DNA from: Stentor roeselii
Taxonomy: Eukaryota > Ciliophora > Heterotrichea > Heterotrichida > Stentoridae
Length of the DNA: 64,000 nucleotides
Direction: 5' to 3'
NCBI GenBank assembly: GCA_006503475.1
Contig: RSEH01000229.1
Span: 1-64,000, forward strand
Below the pieces are notes generated by a model. It ran no database searches. It had not been told where the DNA came from and saw only the letters and a program-made list of their open reading frames with translations. Positions 21,676 to 30,039 of this stretch are shown piece after piece; position 1 is the stretch's first letter; each line of letters begins with the position of its first letter. The position numbers and the translations under genes were made by a program.

Positions 21676-22185
21676 CTACTTCTGGCCAACTTTCCTAACA
21701 GGAATCTGCATATATCCAGGTTTCTCCATATTATTAACAACATGAATTCCCATAGATTTACAAGTTCCCAGAATTTGCTAAGTACTCCTTACACTGCATA
21801 CACTCTGAAGACTGATATGTTTAAAAGCAGGGTCCATATTTTTTTTAAGATTTGCGATATCATAAACGCTATAAATCGAAATCAATCCCGCATTTTCAAA
21901 GAAAGGTGAAGGACTTCCCTTTAAAGTCCCTGAAGCTCTTTTAATCATCCAAGTCAATGGAGGTCCTCTTATTTCCAGTTTGTAGGTCTTGTCGAAGAAT
22001 GCTGAAAGAGTGGCTTTCATTGGAACGTCAGGTCTGATTGTTTGAGTCATTTCGTTGAACTCTTTGCAGATCTGCGCCATGTTTAGACCGAGTGGGCCCA
22101 GGGCTTGTCCGAGCTTCGCTGTTGGTCTTGCGATTCCGGAGTAAGCCAAGATGTTCACGATTCTTTTCACGTCCTTGGCAGCCAT
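21676..22185 (-). CDS. MRPL11: Mitochondrial large-subunit ribosomal protein uL11m, two exons
   Basis: 164 residues after removal of a 15-nt intron at 21778-21792. It has the uL11 plan: N-terminal domain with a LGQALGPLGLNMAQICKEFN motif that binds the stalk base, the PPLTWMIKRASG strand-turn, and a C-terminal rRNA-binding domain ending in ...GTCKSMGIHVV. The sequence is of the bacterial/mitochondrial type (compare PPAAVLLKKAAG and IEGTARSMGL in bacterial L11), not cytosolic eL12. The splice restores the GTCKSMGI motif, which is strong evidence that the intron is real. A short C-terminal tail (NNMEKPGYMQIPVRKVGQK) extends beyond bacterial L11. No obvious presequence: the protein starts directly at the mature domain. 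Confidence 0.9.
21778..21792 (-). other. 15-nt intron in uL11m
   Basis: Sense GTAAGGAGTACTTAG, A at position 10. Splicing restores the conserved C-terminal uL11 motif, so this is the best-supported intron in the window. Confidence 0.95.
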
Positions 22186-22207
22186 TTTATATGTTGAGAA
22201 AAAGTAG

Positions 22208-23857
22208 TTAATTACCTAAAACACAAGACTTCCATAACTCTAAAGATTCTGTGATGTTTAAACCTTTGTGGTCTTTTCTCCAGGGAATTAGATGCTGGGC
22301 TGGCTGATGAAGCCATATCTGTAAAGACTCTTCTAGAGTTTCGATTTCTTCTTGAGATATGTTAGTGGATTCTTTTAGGTCTTTTAAGACTTGAGTTAAT
22401 GATTTTCCTTTGGGTTGAGAAATGATTTTTTCTTCTGGAATCTCAGAAAATAAGAATTTCTGAGACTTCCTCACCACATCCTCAACTCTATCCAAAGTCT
22501 TCTCAGGAAGCAGAAATTTTTCTGTATTCAAAACCTGAAAAAGTTGAAAGATTCTCTTAGAAAGTCTTGGTTTTTTAAACAAATCCTGAAAAGACTCTTC
22601 AAAACTTTTCCCTCTTGGATTCGGGACATTAAAAGGCAACAAATTTTCCGAAATTTCTTGAAAACCTTTCAATTCTCTATGAAAAGGCCGATGTAGTGGG
22701 TTCAACTTCTGAGAAATCGAAATTTTCAAACTTGTGAAATGTTTTTTCAGAAATTCTTCAATTTGTAGTTTTTTTTTCAAAATTTCTTTTCTTATTGCCG
22801 AGCTTTTTGTAAGAGTTTCTTCAGTTAAAACAGTTAGAATATCAGGATCAGCTATTTTTTCTGAATGTTTTCGATGAATACGTGACTGAGACTCTTTTTC
22901 TTCCAGTTGAACTTCCAGTTCTTTTAAAGACTTTTTCAGTGACTCGAGTTGAACTTTTTTCCCTGAAATGTTTAAAGAAATTGTTTGAATCTTCTGAAAA
23001 GTCGGGTTCAAAACCTTTTGTTTTGACAGCAAATTTTGAAGTTTTGATTTAAATTTTTCAGTTTCTTCTAAAATAGTCTCAGTTTTGATGAAGTCCTGCC
23101 AAATGGTTTCTCTTTTTGTTTTCACTTCTATTTGAAGACGGTCGATTAACTTGTTGTTGTCTACTTCTTCTACTCGGAATAAACCGTTTTCCTTCTTCAG
23201 ACTTACTCCGAGATATGAAAATTCTTCTTCAGGGCTGAAATTTCTGATTTTTTCTAAAAGTTCTAATTTCAAACTCTCGATTTTTTCTGTTAATAAAGGA
23301 AAAACTTCAACTGCTCTTATGTCAGATGATGATGAAATTGCTTCAACTGTTGATTCTGTCAGTTCAAAACCTTTCTGACTTTCAAGGTAAACCAGATTTT
23401 CACAGATACGTGAAGATATCTCAGAATTCATGATTTTTTCTTCAGATTTCAAGTCTTTCAGATCAGTTTTAAAATTTTTCATCTTTTCTGAGATTTTTTC
23501 TAGTTTCTTTTGATGAATCTTCAAAATCACATCAGCCGCTTTTTTCCTCTGAAGATTTTCTTTTAATATCTGAATTTTTAACAAGTTTTCAGATGCTTGA
23601 TTTTCTAGTTTTTTAGCATTTTCGAGTTCTTTTCTTATTTTTTGACTGAGAACCTGATGATTTTTTCCGGAAAGGCCTGAAAGTTTTAGGTTTCCCTGGA
23701 TTTTTTCAGAGGTTTTTACGTCTTGAACGACATGCATGAAGAATTGAAGAATGGGACGAGCGACTCCTTGAGCGGCTTGTTGAAGGTCAGTGAGATTTAA
23801 GTCTTGAAGGTATCCAGCTTTTACAAGATGTGTTAAAAGGGAGTTGGGGAGTTCCAT
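22208..23857 (-). CDS. Coiled-coil protein, HAUS5-like (augmin complex)
   Basis: 549 residues if translation starts at MELPNSLL. An upstream ATG at 23923 lies inside the TBC gene and is unlikely. The first 60 residues resemble HAUS5 (segment ARPILQFFMHVV then KIQGNL, compare the R-x-I-W...HV...KIRGNL pattern of animal HAUS5). The remainder is long coiled coil (about 65-400) and helical. Family knowledge: HAUS5 is one of eight augmin subunits that recruit gamma-tubulin to existing microtubules. The family call rests on one N-terminal motif, so it is moderate. Its ATG lies only 4 bp after the stop of the TBC gene, and uL11m starts 22 bp after its stop. Confidence 0.5.
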   Translation of the reverse strand: MELPNSLLTHLVKAGYLQDLNLTDLQQAAQGVARPILQFFMHVVQDVKTSEKIQGNLKLSGLSGKNHQVLSQKIRKELENAKKLENQASENLLKIQILKENLQRKKAADVILKIHQKKLEKISEKMKNFKTDLKDLKSEEKIMNSEISSRICENLVYLESQKGFELTESTVEAISSSSDIRAVEVFPLLTEKIESLKLELLEKIRNFSPEEEFSYLGVSLKKENGLFRVEEVDNNKLIDRLQIEVKTKRETIWQDFIKTETILEETEKFKSKLQNLLSKQKVLNPTFQKIQTISLNISGKKVQLESLKKSLKELEVQLEEKESQSRIHRKHSEKIADPDILTVLTEETLTKSSAIRKEILKKKLQIEEFLKKHFTSLKISISQKLNPLHRPFHRELKGFQEISENLLPFNVPNPRGKSFEESFQDLFKKPRLSKRIFQLFQVLNTEKFLLPEKTLDRVEDVVRKSQKFLFSEIPEEKIISQPKGKSLTQVLKDLKESTNISQEEIETLEESLQIWLHQPAQHLIPWRKDHKGLNITESLELWKSCVLGN

Positions 23858-23861
23858 ACTA

Positions 23862-25556
23862 TTATTTAATGACAGTTGCATAAGACCCGTCAAGATCCTC
23901 CAAAATCCTCGGGTCGATTTCAAACAACGGAATAATCTTATGAATATTCGAGCAGCTTATCTTCGACGTGAGCACTGTCAAAGTTTCTTCATAATTTTTA
24001 TTCAGCACCTTCTCCTCAGACAGGTAAAAAAACGCGAGACACGTTGAAATAAGCGCTGGCCACCCTTGTAACAAAAAAAAGTCCCAGATATCAAAAACGA
24101 CTTTCGCAGCCATTTCATATCTATAATGCAAATGCGTGAAAACCGTCAGAAACCATCGAGTTACAATAGTAGACAAGTTAATATCCAGATCTTTTAAATG
24201 TTTCGCCAGCTGTGGAAGGCGAATACGAAGCAAGAACTCAAGTTGATATATTCCAAGGTTAAGTCTTGACAAGTCATTTTTCCACAACTCACTTAAATAA
24301 AAAGGTGGCCTGCACAGTGAGTCCATGATTTTGACGACTTCTTGCTTGTCCCTGTACATCATAAAGAGCATGTTGCTAACAAAATGCATTCCTTGACAGT
24401 AGTCCAAGTTAGGGTTATACTTACAAAGTTCTAGTAAAATTTCTTCAGTTTCTTTTTGATTCTCGTTCAAACCTTTCCAGACATCATTTTTTATCTCTTC
24501 AGCTTTTTTACTATCAACTTCGTAACCAACTCCACGAATTTCAGTTTTGTAGAAGTTTCTCATGTAAAGACGATAAGTTATTCGACGTGGTCTTAAAGTT
24601 GCAAGACTCATCTTTCGCCAGACTGACTTGGCCATTAAAGTCTTTTGTGTCTGTCTTCTAAAGGCTTTACAAGTGTTTCGGATCACAACAATTTCAGGAG
24701 TTTTTAGAAACTCTAAGATATTCGTCCAGATCTTCAAGGTGTAAATAGAAGAGTCACTGAAATAACTCGGTTTTCTTAACTTATCAATTCCATTTTCTAT
24801 TTCTTTTATCTGTGACTTGTAAGAATCAATTTCTTCATCTTGTTTCGCGATTTTTCCTTTTAAAAGTTCTTGTTTATGTGTAAGTTCCGTTCTTTCTTTA
24901 ATATTTCTTCTTATTTTCTGTTCGATTAAACTGCATTCGCCTGTTTTTTGCTTTATTTCAACCTGGCTGAGTAGTGAGTTGAGAACATCTTGAAAAATCT
25001 GTCTTTCCAGTTGATTTCGTGACTGTTGACTGACCCGGGGCTGCCTAGTTCTGTTTGTTTTAAAAGAGTCGTCACCATCATGTTCAATGATACTTTCACA
25101 GTACTTTTTCAGTCCATTCGCACTCATGTACTCCTTGCAAAGTCTCACCAGGGTGTTAAGACTAAACACGAAGTCCTCTCGAGTCTTTTTACTTTCAGTT
25201 GCGAATTCAAAGGTCTTATTCGTCGTGATTATTTTCAAGCCGAATTGCGTCGATGTCAGATGAGGATACATTTCTTTTATCAAAGACGAAAATGACTTCT
25301 CAGCGGCAATAATGTCAGTCGTCAAGATATAACTCGACGAGTCTTTATCTATTGAAAGCTTTTGAAGACTTTCAGAAAAATAAACTGTGCAGTACTTGAT
25401 CTTCCCTGACTTGCTGAATTTCGTGAAAGAATGAGGACTTGTCAAAGATTTTATTGTAAATTCTTGATCTTCTGGCTTTTCCTGGTCGTTGAAACTGGAC
25501 TCAAAGAAACTTGGGACTTGTGTGTAAGATTTTTTCACTCTTCTGATTCTGGACAT
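23862..25556 (-). CDS. TBC (Rab-GAP) domain protein with PH-like and F-box-like regions
   Basis: 564 residues. Residues 35-145 are beta-rich and PH-like. A coiled coil runs about 180-260. An F-box-like segment (about 275-310, IWTNILEFLKTPEIVVIRN) comes before the TBC domain (about 325-545). The glutamine finger motif is present (DYCQG, Gln388). The arginine-finger motif IxxDxxR reads I355-K-N-D358-V-W-K361, so the Arg is Lys. Family knowledge: TBC domains stimulate GTP hydrolysis by Rabs using both fingers; a Lys substitution usually weakens or abolishes catalysis. The combination PH-coiled coil-F-box-TBC resembles fungal/ciliate membrane traffic regulators. The stop is followed after 4 bp by the next gene. 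Confidence 0.75.
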   Translation of the reverse strand: MSRIRRVKKSYTQVPSFFESSFNDQEKPEDQEFTIKSLTSPHSFTKFSKSGKIKYCTVYFSESLQKLSIDKDSSSYILTTDIIAAEKSFSSLIKEMYPHLTSTQFGLKIITTNKTFEFATESKKTREDFVFSLNTLVRLCKEYMSANGLKKYCESIIEHDGDDSFKTNRTRQPRVSQQSRNQLERQIFQDVLNSLLSQVEIKQKTGECSLIEQKIRRNIKERTELTHKQELLKGKIAKQDEEIDSYKSQIKEIENGIDKLRKPSYFSDSSIYTLKIWTNILEFLKTPEIVVIRNTCKAFRRQTQKTLMAKSVWRKMSLATLRPRRITYRLYMRNFYKTEIRGVGYEVDSKKAEEIKNDVWKGLNENQKETEEILLELCKYNPNLDYCQGMHFVSNMLFMMYRDKQEVVKIMDSLCRPPFYLSELWKNDLSRLNLGIYQLEFLLRIRLPQLAKHLKDLDINLSTIVTRWFLTVFTHLHYRYEMAAKVVFDIWDFFLLQGWPALISTCLAFFYLSEEKVLNKNYEETLTVLTSKISCSNIHKIIPLFEIDPRILEDLDGSYATVIK

Positions 25557-25623
25557 TATTACCTTGAAAGGATTTAAGAATAAATCTTGTGAATTCTTCT
25601 AAGGTTAATTAATAGAATTAATT

Positions 25624-25932
25624 TTATTTGGGGTCTGCAAAGGTGTTTGAAAATTCAAGAGTTTTACGTCTGGAAAGGTCATAAGACTGTAAAAAAGCGT
25701 ATTCCAGGTCAGCGCGGTTCATGAAGTGGCTTGAAGAACGAGTGCTGTAAACTCGGGAGTCTGGAAAATTGGGAACTGGCGATGATTTCAAAGGGTCTTC
25801 GTTGTGGGAACTTAGACTGACCTCGCCGAAATCGTCATCTGTTTTCATAAAGTTTAGCTCTTCTAGAGTCACTTTTTCTTGGTTGAATAGGTCAACTTCG
25901 GCAGTTTCCACTTTTGATTGACAACAGCCCAT
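25624..25932 (-). CDS. Small acylated (MGCC) protein, unknown function
   Basis: 102 residues. The N-terminus MGCCQSK is a textbook dual-acylation signal (N-myristoyl on Gly2, palmitoyl on Cys3/Cys4), so it is probably membrane-associated. The remainder is acidic then Ser/Arg-rich, with an RRKTLEFSNTF-like stretch near the end that could be a phosphosite. No domain recognised. It lies 67 bp upstream of the TBC gene on the same strand. Confidence 0.6.
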   Translation of the reverse strand: MGCCQSKVETAEVDLFNQEKVTLEELNFMKTDDDFGEVSLSSHNEDPLKSSPVPNFPDSRVYSTRSSSHFMNRADLEYAFLQSYDLSRRKTLEFSNTFADPK

Positions 25933-26347
25933 TATTACACATTGTCCAGAATAAACGGAATCGAATTTTTTTGATTAAAGGTTTAAAGATTTAGGATTTT
26001 TTTTAGGTTTTTAGGGAATAGAAAGGATTTTTTAAAGGGTTGTTTAAAGAAGGAGAGATTTTTGAATAGTGTGTGATTTTAAATGTTTTTCTAAATTTTC
26101 AAGAATATCTTTGCAAGTTTATTACTTTAAAGAAACATATTTTCCATGATTGTTGAATTTCTCTAAAAGCTATTAAAACTAAAACCACTTGAAATAAAGA
26201 AAATCTTTACTTATCTTCAAGAAAATCATTGAAAACCAAATAAATAATCCGATACTTCATATAAACTCAATTCAAAAAAACATCTAAAATCATTTCCATC
26301 CTTCATCTTCCGAAGCATCAAGGTATTAATGGTTGTGTTTCCAAGTA
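25933..26347. promoter_or_regulatory. Divergent intergenic region
   Basis: About 415 AT-rich bases between the MGCC gene start (minus) and the SET-like gene start (plus). Both promoters must lie here. No element recognised. Confidence 0.35.
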
Positions 26348-27451
26348 ATGATAATGACCCAGGTCTTGTTCCCTCTCTTATCAATCCTTCTTCCTCTAAG
26401 CTCAAGTCATGAAAAAATTCCAGAAGCCTCTTCAGAAGTGTTAGAAAAATACCATCAACACCTTCCAAGCCCATTTAAAGTCCACCTTCTCTCAGACAAC
26501 ACTCGAGCTTTATCATCATCTTCATTCTTTTCAGCCAACAAAGCAAGTCTCTGCATTCCTTGGTCATCATCAATAAGCTCATCAGACAAATTCGCCCTGT
26601 CTTCCTCAATATCTCATTTAAGCCCAACCCAGGTCCTGACAGTTCGTGTTTTATACGAGAAGCTAAATTCAACATCCTTATCTTTAAGCAATCTTTTCAT
26701 AAACTCACTGGAAAGCGAAGTCCTTCACTTCGGGTCATTCACGAAGGCTCATTTAAAAGTCTTCGAAAAAGTGAATTTTCATGAAGTTGATGTGAAGTCT
26801 TTCATAGAAGCTGACGAGTTTACTGAGGTTTACAGGGCTTTGGAAAAAGTAAAGCCTTTAGACGAGGAAATGCTCAGTTACAGCTCTTATCTCTGGGCTT
26901 CGCATCATGTGAATTCCAAGAAAATTTACTGGAAGGAAAGAAATGTTTTAGTCATGGTGCCTTTTATTGAATTAGTGAAACATGATTCTAATGGAAATGA
27001 AAGTATTCGATTTGATAATGGATCATTTTGTGTCTTTTCTCATAAAGATGTCAAACCCGGAGAAATTATTGTAAGGGACTTTGGAAAACTTTCAACTTTA
27101 GAGTATTTCAGGAAATTTGGAAAAGTTTTAAAGAATAATGTGAATGATTTTTTTGTTGTTGAAAATGAGGGAAAAAAAGTGAAATTGTTTGGAAATTTAG
27201 TTTCTGAGGAATTAGTTGAGAGATTTGGAGATGGGGTTGAAGGTTGGGGAAAATATCGGAAGTTTTTGTTGAAGTCTGTTAATGTGAGTCTTGGGATCAG
27301 GGAAGTAAGAAGGAAAATCGTTCCTTATCAGGACCATGCGATTAAAGAAATACTGAAATATGGGATTGAAATACGAAAGACTCTTTACAATCATCTGAAG
27401 CTGGTCGATTTGAAGCTGATCTCTGAATTCTCTAAGATCTTTTTTAAGTAG
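26348..27451 (+). CDS. SET-domain methyltransferase of the RBCMT/SETD3 type with a hydrophobic N-terminus
   Basis: 367 residues from ATG 26348 (MIMTQVLF...); ATG 26354 is equally possible. The N-terminus is a hydrophobic stretch ending in SSS, a likely signal peptide or anchor. The SET core is split as in the Rubisco LSMT/SETD3 group: an early segment around residues 40-90, then the VPFIELVKHDSN motif (SETD3 VPFMDMCNH) and RDFGKLSTLEYFRKFG (SETD3 FYGxRSNxEFxxxxGF). The key NH of the cofactor motif is KH here and the Tyr of YG is Phe (DFG), so activity may be altered. A C-terminal helical domain follows, as in LSMT substrate-binding domains. It converges with the PWWP gene, 20 bp between stops. 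Confidence 0.65.
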   Translation: MIMTQVLFPLLSILLPLSSSHEKIPEASSEVLEKYHQHLPSPFKVHLLSDNTRALSSSSFFSANKASLCIPWSSSISSSDKFALSSSISHLSPTQVLTVRVLYEKLNSTSLSLSNLFINSLESEVLHFGSFTKAHLKVFEKVNFHEVDVKSFIEADEFTEVYRALEKVKPLDEEMLSYSSYLWASHHVNSKKIYWKERNVLVMVPFIELVKHDSNGNESIRFDNGSFCVFSHKDVKPGEIIVRDFGKLSTLEYFRKFGKVLKNNVNDFFVVENEGKKVKLFGNLVSEELVERFGDGVEGWGKYRKFLLKSVNVSLGIREVRRKIVPYQDHAIKEILKYGIEIRKTLYNHLKLVDLKLISEFSKIFFK

Positions 27452-27471
27452 ATTACCATAGACCGTTAAAA

Positions 27472-29394
27472 TTACACTAAACTAGCACAGATATGGTCAA
27501 AGCTTTGATTGTCTAGCGTTTTTATATCTTTCAACATGATTTTAGCGAGTTTTTTGTATTTTTCTCCCATACTTGGATCTTTTTTACGCAGGTTCTCTTC
27601 GATCATGACTGAAAGTTTTTCAGATTTTTCTAATGTGAAGTTTTTTTCAAGAAAGACTTTCAAGATTTCCTTTATTGCTGCTTGTTGTAAAGATAAGTCA
27701 AAGAATGGTTCATCAATTTTTTTTTCTAATTTCTGATTTTTTTCTGATTTTTTAGCTTTTTTTGTTTTTTCATTAAAAATTTCTGCTTTTTTTCGAGGCA
27801 CTTTTGCATTTTTTTCTGAGAAATTTTTGCGGATTTTTTCTCTGGTTCTTCGCATTGAATTTTCTCGTGATTCGGCTTCGAGTTGGTCTTTAACTTGATT
27901 TGAAAGATTTGGGGAAATTTGATGAAGATCTTGATTTTCTTCAAGGATTTCGTTTGTTTTCATTGGTTGTGGGCTGAAAGGAGTTACTTTTGAAGTTTCT
28001 TTTGAAGTTTCTTCGGTTGTCTTTGACTCGAATATTTCGTTTGACTTCAGAATGTTGTAATATTCAGATTTTTCTGATGTTATTGCTGGCTGGTACATTC
28101 TAATAGGTTGAGGCATGACGATTTCCATATAATTTACAAGAGTTATTTTAGATTCGAGTGTTAGGTCAACTCTTGGAGGAATGAGAAAGTCATTGTTTTT
28201 TACTTTTAGTAGATCTGAGCAAGGCTCGATCTTTTTTATTTCAAAGATTTTTTTTGGAGTTAGTGAATCTTCTTGGTTCTTTTTTTTGGATTCTTGGCTA
28301 GTTTCATCACTCTTTTTATGAAAACCGATATTTTCACATTGAAATCTGTTTTTTGTAAAAACCTTTTTAGAAAATCGATCATCATCAGAAAGCACTTCTT
28401 TTTCATCAAAACTTGAGTCTTTTTCATCTAAATCAAAACTATCTTGATCAGAATCATAACTTTCTTCATTATAATCATCGAAATTTTCTTCAAATTCACT
28501 ATTTTCATCAGAATCATGACTATTTTCATCAAAATCATTACTTTTTTCATCAAATTCACAAATTTTCTCATTATTCTTCAAATCTTCAACGCTCACCAGA
28601 GATTTCTTCAAATTCTTTTCAAAATCTTCTAAAGTCTCCTTAAGTCCATCAAGTTGATAAGCAAGTTGCAAGTCTTTTTTTGCAATATTTACTTTCCACT
28701 GAGCATAAATAAACTTCATGATTTTAGACAAGTCATTCAAAGTATCTCCTTTTCTATTTTCAAGAGAAAAAATAAGAATTTTCATAAGTTTCGTGAGTTT
28801 GAAATCTTTTAAGTCCTTTGTTGATATCTCAAATTCCTGAATTTTGATTAAAACAGATAAAAGATCGGAAGTTCGGAAATGATTTACCATTCGACCTAAA
28901 TCTTTAGAAATCTTTGACAAGTCTTTTGAAGAAGGCTTTGATTTCTGGGTTTTTGACTGAAAAGTCAGGATTTTCAAGTCATCTAAGAGGTTTGAATTTG
29001 TTTTTACTGGCTTTAAGACTGGCTCAGGACTTGTTTTGACTTGAAGAGTGAAACAGTCTTCGACTGGTGGTTTCGATTTGCTCGTCTTTTTCAGGTTTTC
29101 TAGAATTATTTTATTTGAGTGTTCCAGGTCGTTTTTGAAGTCCTGAATATGAATTACTGGTCTTGATGAGCCTTTTTGGAAGATTTTGTAATTGGACAGG
29201 AAGTCTTTCACCTTATCTTCTGGGAAATCGGCACTAAATAGGGTTTACTGTTGATTGCAGGAGAAAAACCGGATTCTCTTATAAACTTTATTCCTTTGGG
29301 TAAATGAGCACTCTTCCTAAGTATTTCTTACAATTCCTGGCCACCAAGGGTACCCCTTCATCTTGGCCCAGACGACGTTTACTAATTCGGACAT
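27472..29394 (-). CDS. PWWP-domain protein with TFIIS-N-like and TFIIS-M-like domains, three exons
   Basis: 630 residues after two 15-nt introns (29317-29331, 29234-29248). The first two short exons encode the PWWP motif: VVWAKMKGYPWWPGI, then ...RIRFFSCNQHADFPEDK as the second half of the PWWP barrel. Next comes a helical domain (about 135-230) resembling the TFIIS N-terminal/LEDGF IBD bundle. A highly acidic Asp/Glu/Ser run (about 270-310) and Lys-rich stretches follow. The last 75 residues match the start of a TFIIS central domain (EKYKKLAKIMLKDIKTLDN-like). Family knowledge: PWWP binds H3K36 methyl nucleosomes and TFIIS-type folds contact transcription machinery, as in LEDGF/IWS1-type elongation factors. 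It may read marks made by the SET-PHD enzyme at 3.4 kb (inference). Confidence 0.75.
28380..28570. repeat. Low-complexity Asp/Glu/Ser-coding stretch
   Basis: Imperfect repeats of TTTTCATCAAAATCA-like units on the plus strand, coding on the minus strand for DENSHDSDEN-style acidic runs inside the PWWP protein. A typical slippage-prone region. Confidence 0.7.
29234..29248 (-). other. 15-nt intron 2 of the PWWP gene
   Basis: Sense GTAAACCCTATTTAG, A at position 10. Joins CA to T (His) and opens the long third exon. Confidence 0.9.
29317..29331 (-). other. 15-nt intron 1 of the PWWP gene
   Basis: Sense GTAAGAAATACTTAG, A at position 10. It separates YPWWPGI from the next exon. Splicing joins codons cleanly (phase 0). 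Confidence 0.9.
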
Positions 29395-29569
29395 TACCAA
29401 CCACTCTTTATTAAATCCAACTTTCAAAAAAAATCCAGGTATCTTTTCGATCCAGAAATTCTTCAAAACCACTTTTTAAAATTTTTCAAGATTTTAAAAT
29501 CTTTTCAATTATTTCAATCAAACACTTCCTCAAATGAAACCTTTGTCCACATAAAACTTTCTTCATTTC
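29395..29569. promoter_or_regulatory. Short divergent promoter between the PWWP gene and RBM42
   Basis: 175 bases between two divergent ATGs. It contains TTTTCAAGATTTTAAAATC-like T/A-rich runs. Any promoter elements for both genes must fit here. Confidence 0.4.
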
Positions 29570-30022
29570 ATGGAACCTTCTAAAAAACTCAAACTTTTCA
29601 CAGGTGAAGGTCTTGAAAAGCTTCCAAATGGTCAGCCTATTCCAGCTACTCTTCCTCCTGGTCAACAGAAGACTGAAAAGGTTTCAAGTCGAGAAGGTCG
29701 CTCTTCTAAAAAAGTTAAACAAAGGGGTAAAGAAGAAAACTGGATTGATAGTTCAATGAAGGATTGGCCTGAAAATGACTTTCGTGCTTTTATTGGAAAC
29801 TTGGCGTCTGAGGTGAATGAAGAGGACCTTCGGAAGGCTTTTTCACACTTTTCTTCGATACAGAGAATCAAAATCATTAGGGATAAAGGAAATCAAAGAA
29901 GTAAGGGCTTCGGATTTATTAGTTTTTTAGCGGCTGATGAATATCTTGCTGCGTATCAGGAAATGAATGGAAGGCATATCAAGTCTCAGCCGATTGTTTT
30001 TAAGAAGGGGGTGAAGAAGTGA
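29570..30022 (+). CDS. RBM42: RNA-binding protein RBM42
   Basis: 150 residues, one RRM at about 68-147. The segment before it (ENWIDSSMKDWPENDFRAFIGNL) and the RRM (RNP2 AFIGNL, RNP1 KGFGFISF, then YLAAYQEMNGRHIKSQPI) match RBM42, which has ...NDxRIFxGDLxNEV... KGYGFVSF ... MNGKYVGSRPI. Family knowledge: RBM42 is associated with the U4/U6.U5 tri-snRNP, a relevant role in an organism with 15-nt introns. The N-terminal region is basic and short, as in other ciliate versions. It converges with the polo kinase, 17 bp between stops. Confidence 0.85.
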   Translation: MEPSKKLKLFTGEGLEKLPNGQPIPATLPPGQQKTEKVSSREGRSSKKVKQRGKEENWIDSSMKDWPENDFRAFIGNLASEVNEEDLRKAFSHFSSIQRIKIIRDKGNQRSKGFGFISFLAADEYLAAYQEMNGRHIKSQPIVFKKGVKK

Positions 30023-30039
30023 ATTTATTAGTTAAATAT

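Noticed and set aside
23858-23923. Upstream ATG at 23923 as start of the HAUS5-like gene
   Set aside because: It lies inside the TBC coding region and adds residues without similarity; MELPNSLL at 23857 fits the family start better.
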